Below are positions 56,930-64,000 of a stretch of 64,000 nucleotides of DNA, in pieces. The position numbers and the translations under genes were made by a program. Each line of letters begins with the position of its first letter. Position 1 is the stretch's first letter. Under the pieces are notes generated by a model, which saw nothing but the letters and a program-made list of their open reading frames with translations, was not told the DNA's origin and made no database searches. Source of the DNA: Opisthocomus hoazin (lineage: Eukaryota > Chordata > Aves > Opisthocomiformes > Opisthocomidae); NCBI RefSeq assembly GCF_030867145.1, contig NC_134443.1:2852001-2916000 (forward strand), in the 5' to 3' direction.

Positions 56930-59900
56930 TGAGCAGATCAATATCCCGCCTTTGGGATCGCCATTCCTCTCGTTACTCCATAAAAATGTTAATTGCCCAC
57001 CACGCCTGGTGTGGTTCATGTGCATGGATGGAGAGGTTTATGGATGGTCTTGCTGCCTTTGACTAAAGCATCTACCTGCTTCTTGTGCCTAATGCAAAGC
57101 AGCCGTGAGCCCAAGTTGGCAATGCAAAAATATTAGCGGACGGGAAAGTGGGAGCGTGGGGTGGGCTGGTGGATTGGGTTGAAAAGTGATCCAGAAAATA
57201 AAAGCATCGTGAAATAAAAGGGGCAAGAAAGAGAACAAATAAGGCCGTGTTGATGAGTAAGAAAAATCAATGCATTTGGGCAGCTTGGGAAAAAAAATCT
57301 AGGTTGTGAGTGGGCGAAGGAGTCGAAAGGAATTAAGGATGCAGGTATGAGCACATAATGGGGCGGCAGAAGCCGAGCACAGAGCCTGGGGCTGGTCTAT
57401 GTGGGGGGTGCTCTGAAAAGAAAGAGTGTGAGCATCCTCTGCTGAGCCCCGGGGCCAGCACTGGCCCTGCACCGGGCAGATGTGGCTTGGCCCTGGTAGG
57501 TTACAAAAGGGGTCATGTCACCTCTGGGGTCTAAATCTGTCCCTGAGATTTGGGGTTGGGTTTTAGAGGTGGGAGACGGCAACACGAGACTTTGAAGCAA
57601 ACTCCTGCTGGACGTGTTCAGTTGGAATGATGGGAGTGGGCAAACGCAGGTAGTGGGACATGGCAGAAGAGAAGTATCAGAGAGAAACCTATTTCTGAGT
57701 AAAGCAGCAAAGAAACACTACAAGGAGTATTGCAGTATTTCACGTCACTCCTTTCTTTGCTCAAAAAGAGACTTTTAACCCAAACAGATGAAATTTAAAA
57801 CCCTATAGGAGACAGAGAGCATCCAGGCAGGAAGCTCGGAAGGACAAAAGGTCTCCAACAGTGTCCCATTCCCACAATATCTGTTCCTAATATCTGCTAT
57901 CGATAGCCTTTATCAGGCTTTGATTGGAAAAAAACGTAGGGAAGAAAGTGTCGTGACTCTTTGAGATCTTTCCTCCGTCTGTGCCTCTGTCCCCATGTCT
58001 ATATTGGGTAGGGCATCAGGATCTGTGTCTCCACTGATCTATCGCTCTGCTTTGGGGAGAAAAGTGTCTTTCTGCCCACTGAGCACACCAGGCCTGATCT
58101 CATCCAGGACTCTAGAGGCCACTATAATATTAATAATAGCACAGATTAAATTAAAATAAAATTCAGAGTCAAGGAGATTTGTTGCTAACCGATGGAGCTG
58201 AATCACTCGAACAATTGATACATGAGGAAATCAGAATGTGTCTGGTGATATTTCACAAACATCAGAAGAATGAAAACTCTTGTGAAACTATTATTCACGA
58301 TGCACTAATTACACCCCAGATCACAGGGATGGTGACAAACACGTTTATCATTTCTCTCTGCGATAGAAACATCCACCTGAGCACGGCCTGGTGGGGAGGA
58401 TGCTCTCACGTGTCAGAGACCTGGACCCATGTTCAAGACAGGACCGTACTGACCCTACAGCTGGTCTCTGAGCCCCGCATATCTCCTGCAAAGCTCCTAC
58501 TTTTTGAGATAGTCTTCCCTGCATCCCTTGATCCTGTTCTGAATGGATGGCTGTTTTTTTCTTTGGGTATTTTGTTAGTTTTTTGGAAGGAATTGTCCTA
58601 ATACAAGTAGTATTTGTTCCCCAGTTTGGATCATAGTTTCTGGGTGGCTGATATGTGGTCATGATTCTTCCATATCTCAGTTATTGATTTCGTATTTATG
58701 AAGGATATAAATGAAACACAGAAGAAACCCAAGATCATAGAAGGATCTGGGGGACACCTCAGGTACAAGTTCAAACCTCCAAATCCCTGATAGTTGATTT
58801 AAATACAAATAAGATCTCTCCTTTTTTTTTTTTTTTTTCAGCTAGATTGCTCATGTGAAGTCCCTCTTGTTAGAGGTTAGCCAAATCTATGTCAAAATAG
58901 CTTAAGCAGAACAACTCCTGCTGCTGGGTGTGGGAAGCGGGAGCTGCCCTCTGGAGGTGTCCTCCAACCCTCTCTTCCACAGCTCAGGAAGCTCCAGAAG
59001 AGATTCAAAAGCAGATTTGGATGCCTTTGCCATCCCCTCATCCTTTGCTGTGATAGTTTTGCTGACATTTTTCTTTCCACAGAGGTCCCCAAACCTTGCA
59101 CAAGTGGTGTTGCATGCACTGGGGTAGCTGAGCCACTGCAGTCCACTGCACAGCCTGTGGGGTGGACATTTCGGCTGCCCCGGGGCTGGGCCACCCCACT
59201 GAACTGTGCATGGGATGGGAACTGTGTACTCTGCAATGTGCGCCGGCGTTGGCCTCTGCACATGGGTGAGGAAGAGGCTGGCAAGGAAGGCTTGCTGCAT
59301 TGTCATGGCAGAGCATCTCGGCAGACCCGTGTGTCCACCTATAAAACCTCCATCCCAGGAAGGTGCACCCTGTGCCTCTTGTTACTTCTTTTCCTTATCC
59401 AGACTGTGCTGCAGGAGATATCTCCGCCATTAATGTTGCAAAGTGGCTGGTTCTGCGATGTGTCACATCCTGCAGGCTGGGCCAGACAGGACACCAGGAG
59501 ATAGAGGTGATGGAGGCTCTCACCTGGGCTAGGTGAGGTGTGGGGAGCCACCGGGGACATGATGCTGTGAGTCGTTGACTCCAGATCCCTGCTTTGCTGC
59601 AACAATCCTTCCAAGTGATTCCTCTTCTAACCCTACCAGGCCAAAACTCACAAGGAGTTAGGGGCCTTTCACCCTGCTAGAGACAGCGGATCCAGCCAAA
59701 TGTCCACCTGATGTCTACAAGCCCACTTCTAACTTCCATTTGAAATGTATTCCTGGTGAGATGATCCCCATTTCTCCCTGGGTCAAGTCTTCAGCTCTGA
59801 GAGGTCTCACCCCTCTCTGGTCTTAACCAACACCTCTCAGCCATCAGAATGGCACTGAGCATCACTGAGTATCAGTTGCTGAAGACACATAGGTCCTGCA

Positions 59901-60430
59901 GGAGCTGCCTACCTTGGGGTGAGACAACATCTGTCATACTTGGGATCTCTGAAGGTCTAATGGACCATAGACCTTCATTTCTCTTCCACCAGCTTTGGTA
60001 TCCCCTCTTGCTCTGCACGAGCTGTGCCCATTCCTATTCCCAAATCCTCTTCCTGCCTTTTCTCCCCAGGGCTTGTTTTGGAGACTTCTGATACAAGTCA
60101 AACTGCACTCATTGCCTCGTCAGTGGATGAAATGATGTGTCAAGCAGACCGTCTCATTTATGACTCCCGGATGAATTGTGTGGGTTTTTTCACATTGTGT
60201 ATTAGTATTTAATTGGTGCGTTGTATAAAGAGTCCGTGGTGAAAACTGTTAGTTACTTCTCAGTGAGGAAGTTGTCTGAAGTAGGAGTAGTAAGACACCA
60301 GGTTGAATCAACCAAGAACCTCAGTGTGAGAGTGAATGGGGATGCTGCAAACACCAGCGTTGGCCACAAGAAGGAACTGCAGCAATTCGAAGGGATGAAG
60401 TGGAAAACACTGATACAAGTGCATTATGAA
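56930..60430. other. Interval between third repeat gene and EDWM
   Basis: About 3.5 kb. A poly-T run lies at about 58820-58839. A CTATAAAACC on the plus strand near 59339 looks like a TATA box, but I could not connect it to an exon. Confidence 0.4.
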
Positions 60431-60439
60431 CCATAATTT

Positions 60440-60445
60440 TTTATT
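60440..60445 (-). terminator. EDWM: EDWM polyadenylation signal
   Basis: AATAAA on the minus strand about 190 bp past the stop. Confidence 0.75.
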
Positions 60446-60636
60446 GCCTCCACATCTGCTGTGAAATAAGGAGATGAACAGCACTTAATATTTCACAGAG
60501 ACAATGGGTTACACCTTCAAAGCACATTACAAGCAAAAGGACAGGAAGAGTGGAGATCTGTGAGGAACATGGGACGCGTTGACTATCAAGGCAAGAGTGA
60601 GAAGTTTCTGTCATTCCTCCCCACTCCTCATGTCCT

Positions 60637-61440
60637 CTACTTTATCTTCTGGGCTGGCACTTTGCAGACCTGCTTCTGCTGCTGGCTTGGGATGCACTTT
60701 GTCACGGGCACGCAGCCTTGCTGCACTGGAGGGGGACAGGTCTGCACCGGAGGGGGACAGCTCTGCACTGGAGGGGGACAGGTCTGGACCGGGCAGCACT
60801 GTGGGATTTGCTGTCTTGGCTTGCTGTAGCACGGCTTGCCCCCCTGGTACCCTGATCCGTGGCACGTCTCGGAGCAGACCGACCTCCCGTAGCTGTGGCA
60901 TCCCCCTGATGATCCATAGCTGTATGTTGGTCTCCTGACACAGCTTGAACCACCTCCAGAGCAAGAACCTGAGGACCCATGGCATCTCTCAGAGCAGACT
61001 GACCTCCCATAGCTGTTGCATCCTCCTGATGACCCATAGCTGTATGTTGGTCTCCTGACACAGCTCGAACCACCTCCGGAGCATGAACCTGAGGACCCAT
61101 GGCATCTCTCGGAGCAGACCGACCTCCCGTAGCTGTTGCATCCTCCTGATGACCCATAGCTGTACGTGGGCCTCCTGGCACAGCTTGAGCCCCCGCCTCC
61201 ATGGCATGAGTCAGATGCAGCATAGCCATGGCATCTCTCGGAGCAGACTGGCTGCCGATAACCGTAATGCCGGTAGTTGTGCCCTCTCATGCCTTCAACA
61301 CCTTCGCCTTCACACCCCGAGGAGCAGGTGTTGTAGCCGTAGCAGAAGGGTGTGCGCCGGGTGTCCAGCCAGGACCCCGAAGGATCATACCAGGTTGAAT
61401 TCAAGTTGAAGTATGATTCTCTTCCAGAAGAGTATGTCAT
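60637..61440 (-). CDS. EDWM: EDWM, epidermal differentiation protein with WYDPSG motif
   Basis: A single coding exon on the minus strand gives 267 residues; the acceptor TTTTCTAG|GTTTCT begins the exon at 61461. WYDPSG stands at residues 17-22, the motif after which the sauropsid EDC gene is named. A Cys/Tyr/Gly region follows, then about three and a half repeats of roughly 40 residues, each with VCSERCHG, SSC, RRPTYSYGSSGGC and SYGRS; the second and third are almost identical. After these come four CPPPVQ units like the Pro repeats of SPRR proteins, and a Gln/Lys tail KVPAQKIK. The Cys content and the Gln/Lys tail point to disulfide and transglutaminase cross-linking in the cornified envelope. 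AATAAA (minus) is at 60445-60440; the non-coding exon 1 ends at 61889. Confidence 0.92.
   Translation of the reverse strand: MTYSSGRESYFNLNSTWYDPSGSWLDTRRTPFCYGYNTCSSGCEGEGVEGMRGHNYRHYGYRQPVCSERCHGYAASDSCHGGGGSSCARRPTYSYGSSGGCNSYGRSVCSERCHGSSGSCSGGGSSCVRRPTYSYGSSGGCNSYGRSVCSERCHGSSGSCSGGGSSCVRRPTYSYGSSGGCHSYGRSVCSETCHGSGYQGGKPCYSKPRQQIPQCCPVQTCPPPVQSCPPPVQTCPPPVQQGCVPVTKCIPSQQQKQVCKVPAQKIK
60860..61260 (-). repeat. EDWM: Intragenic 120-bp-type tandem repeat in EDWM
   Basis: Three full units and one partial unit of about 120 bp encode the 40-residue Cys-Tyr repeats. They are in frame and vary by single bases. Confidence 0.85.
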
Positions 61441-61888
61441 GTTTGAGTTGTAGGGAGAAACCTAGAAAACACATGGCCAGATAGTCTTGCAATTCCATCT
61501 CCTCTGTTTTCTGCTCATTTCCCATAAAGCTGCTCTAGAGAGCCATTCAGAGGTCAACCTTGCTTATCCTGAAAGCCTGAATCTAAAGGAAATTTTTGCT
61601 GTTGCCCAGTACTGGTCATATTACGCCCAAACCCTTTTTTTGACCTTACCCGTGATTTTTTTCCCCTCCAAGAACAGAAATGACATAAGGCACTGCAACA
61701 CACAGTGACACTACAGTAAATCCCACACCCAAGTCCCCCAACAGCTTCTTTCTTGGCTTAGCGCACTGTCCTCTAGCCCTTCTGTGTAGACATCGCCTGA
61801 AGGACAGTGCAAGCGTGCAAGGTCCGTGATCTCCTGAATCCAGACACCCATCCAAAAGTGAACCTGGCTGCTCCAGGATGTGTCTTAC

Positions 61889-62086
61889 CCAATTCACGAG
61901 GGAAGGCAGATGCTGGCCGGGAGAGCAGATTGTGAGAGGCAAAGAGACGCAGACCTTTTATATGGTTCCAAGTGTTCCGCTTGTAAATGAAACACGTTGC
62001 AGGAACGAGGACTAAATTATTTATTGACAAAACATCTTCTCCATTTGGATGCTGTTCCCAGCACTTGACATGTTCTGCTTGACTCA
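61889..62086 (-). promoter_or_regulatory. EDWM: EDWM promoter and exon 1
   Basis: On the minus strand: AP-1 TGAGTCA (62086-62080), TATAAAA (61962-61956) and an exon ending at 61889 in AATTGG|GTAAGA. Confidence 0.75.
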
Positions 62087-62394
62087 TGATTCCTGATAAG
62101 CATCTCTTAATTATAATGGAGTTACCGAGTGGTGCACATAAAGGATTCGCACTGTTTAAGCCACACATTGGCTACGTGAGGCGGGTAATAATGTGCTTAT
62201 TCACCATCTTCAGAGGACGGAGACACTGAGTGGACACTGCTGGGTGACCTGTGAGTCAGGAGCCATGATGTGCACAGTGGTAATGTCCTGGCCTTCCCCT
62301 TCTGCTACCCGTGAGGAGCATTTCCAGGTGCCTGAAGCACAAACAGGTGATTGAGAAGACCCAGCTCAGTCACCAAAAGCAAATTGTGCTGACG

Positions 62395-62690
62395 GGTTTC
62401 AGTGATGAAGAGGTTTGCTCCGCAGATAGTGGAGTGCGATGGATGGTGCTACCTCAACCTTTGCAAGCCTTTTGGCACAGTCTCCCATGACAGCCTAGTA
62501 GTTAAACTGGTAGAGGTATGGACTGGGTGGGTAAACTACGTGGTGGGTGAAAAACTGGCTGATACTGGCGAGGGAGCTGTTTAACATCTTCCTTAATGCC
62601 CCGGATCATGGTGTGGACTTGGAAAATCTACAAGTGCCACCAAATTGAGGTGAGCAGCTGAAATTGCCAGAGGACTGGACCTGGGCAGGC
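62395..62690 (+). mobile_element. Old CR1 reverse-transcriptase fragment
   Basis: The translation YLNLCKPFGTVSHDSLVVKL matches the reverse-transcriptase block that in CR1 reads like DAFDTVSHSILLEKL. It is followed by a decayed form of the stretch encoding FNIFINDLDDG (AACATCTTCCTTAATGCCCC). It is much older than the CR1 copy at 25.7 kb. Confidence 0.7.
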
Positions 62691-62699
62691 TGGAAAAAT

Positions 62700-63690
62700 A
62701 GTCCTGTGGCTGGGATGGGCTAACTGGGATGCGAGGGCTGGGGTGGCTGGTGAAAAGCATCTGGGAAGAAAAGATGGACCCAAGCTGACCTGTAAGCGCT
62801 GGCGTGAGGGCTAAGCTGGGCCTTGGTCTGTGGGCTCTGGGTCAGACCTTCAGACACCACGCTGGGACCGTGCCTGGGAACTGGCTTTGGCGAGAAGGGG
62901 CTGGGAAGAGAACAGCTAATAAAATAAGGGATTTCTACAGTTAAAGTTCATAAGTAAGTGACTTTTTGTTTGGTTAAAATTGGATGTGAGAGAAATAAAT
63001 TGTTGTGGTTTTCTGCATTAAGGAAACAAGAATGAATTTGTTTTTTTCTTTCTGGTTTTCCTTGGTGGTTGCTAGCGGCTGCGAGGACACGCTGGGGCTA
63101 TGCTTAGGCAACACAAAGAAACAGCAGTATGTATTTTAACGCACCAAAAGGAGGGATTTTTCCAAATTGAGAGAGAAACAGCTCATTCCCAGTGAGCCTG
63201 CAAGAGCCAAGCAACGGGGAGCTGCAGGGGAAGAGCCTGCCTGTACGTTCCTGCACGGAGTGAAAAGGCATTCCCGGCACGCACAGACACACCTCACGTG
63301 CTGGGGCACACGCTCATTACTGTGATTAATGTTTGTATGACGGATGGCCTCCCGGTGCAGTGTTACTATCCGGCTGATGAAGGTGATGGCACACATGATG
63401 GAACAAACTGTTTGTAGCCAGATCCTGGCTGATGGACCATGGTGAAATCCATCCGTTGATTCTGCGGTGGGTAACCACAGTGGAGAGGGTTTTCCAGCAC
63501 GCGGGTGAAGTTCAGCCTGGTGAAACTGCTACAGCCAGAGCTGAAATCCCGATGTGTGAACTTTTATTTTGATTTTAAATTTGCAAGATTCCTGGTGAGA
63601 ATTTTAATGACTTTTAACATCTTCCTATTGTAACGTGGGTAATATATTTGTGGGTAAAAATACAGGAACCAAGTGTCAACTAAATTTTTT
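62700..63690. other. Intergenic, no gene seen
   Basis: No coding region or repeat family recognised. Confidence 0.4.
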
Positions 63691-63694
63691 CAAC

Positions 63695-63700
63695 TTTATT
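63695..63700 (-). terminator. Polyadenylation signal of a minus-strand transcript
   Basis: AATAAA on the minus strand, 113 bp past the short frame above. Confidence 0.5.
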
Positions 63701-63812
63701 CTTGAATACACAGGGAGAAAATAAAATTGCAGGAGTCCTTGATGCTCTTGCGGTCACAGTGTGTACTTTTTTTGCAGTACGGTCCTGTCTCTGTTTTCAA
63801 ACAATCTTGAAA

Positions 63813-63917
63813 TCACAGTCGGGTGAGCCCACAGGACATGGTGAATCCAAGGTAGGTGGATTCCTTGTCCTTGCTCAGGCTCTTTCTGTTTGGTTTCTCC
63901 ATCCCCAGGCTGCTCAT
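63813..63917 (-). CDS. Possible short EDC-type coding exon (34 residues)
   Basis: The minus strand has an acceptor-like CTCTCTTCCTTAG (exon from 63951), an ATG at 63917 and a frame ending TGA at 63813, with AATAAA at 63700-63695. The product would be MSSLGMEKPNRKSLSKDKES followed by 14 residues (TYLGF, TMSCGLTRL). The frame is also open upstream through the acceptor, so coding may continue from an exon outside the window. I do not recognise the product. The layout (acceptor, short frame, AATAAA within 300 bp, same strand as EDWM) is that of a small EDC gene, but a non-coding 3' exon is possible. Confidence 0.35.
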   Translation of the reverse strand: MSSLGMEKPNRKSLSKDKESTYLGFTMSCGLTRL

Positions 63918-64000
63918 CTTCTCAGAAGAGGGGAGAAGCGGCTGCTCTACCCTAAGGAAGAGAGAGGTCATGTTTGGAAGATTAAAGGCTATTCCCTTGC

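Noticed and set aside
58820-58840. Poly-T as the tail of a minus-strand retrocopy
   Set aside because: No coding similarity or target-site repeat was seen beside it.
59335-59350. TATA-like CTATAAAACC on the plus strand
   Set aside because: No donor-ended exon, AP-1 site or reading frame could be linked to it.

Overview
The window looks like bird nuclear DNA. Compact, GC-rich intergenic sequence is studded with CR1 LINE fragments, and an S100 gene cluster runs directly into epidermal differentiation complex (EDC) genes of types known from birds and reptiles: a KKLIQQ-motif protein (EDKM), a WYDPSG-motif protein (EDWM) and Gly/Ser/Cys/His repeat proteins. This is the counterpart of human 1q21 and of the chicken microchromosome carrying the EDC. 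The species cannot be told from the sequence. Product names rest on my reading of the translations and memory of the families, not on a search.

Layout. 1-750: a CpG-island promoter that appears bidirectional, probably CHTOP leaving to the left and S100A13 exon 1 to the right. 1.5-2.4 kb: S100A1 on the minus strand, nested in the long first intron of S100A13 (coding 6.9-7.3 kb). 8.3-11.3 kb: S100A14. 14.1-17.4 kb: S100A16. 19.7-20.2 kb: a decayed S100 copy. 20.7-21.9 and 23.6-24.7 kb: two intact S100A4-like genes. 25.3-27.1 kb: remains of an S100A6-like gene with a CR1 insertion. 29.6-39.5 kb: three calgranulin-type genes (S100A8/A9/A12 group, the last MRP126/S100A9-like), each with a complete transition-metal site. 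45.1-45.85 kb: EDKM, whose coding exon resembles half an S100. 48-57 kb: three minus-strand Cys-His/Gly-Ser repeat genes, two nearly identical in the coding exon. 60.4-62 kb: EDWM. 63.7-64 kb: the end of another minus-strand transcript with a very short reading frame.

The functional S100 genes share one plan: a short non-coding first exon, a second exon with EF-hand I, a third with EF-hand II, and a phase-0 junction between the coding exons. The MRP126-like gene departs from it, because its first exon carries the start codon. The simple EDC genes have a non-coding exon 1 and one coding exon. Four adjacent EDC promoters share a TATA box with an AP-1 site 107-126 bp upstream of it. S100 proteins are Ca2+ sensors, the calgranulin types also sequester Zn/Mn in innate defence, and the EDC proteins are cross-linked into the cornified layer of skin and its appendages.

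The long GC-rich open frames that cross introns and repeats are composition artefacts and are left out. Exon 1 starts are estimated from TATA boxes; splice sites were read by eye from GT/AG, reading phase and family exon structure.
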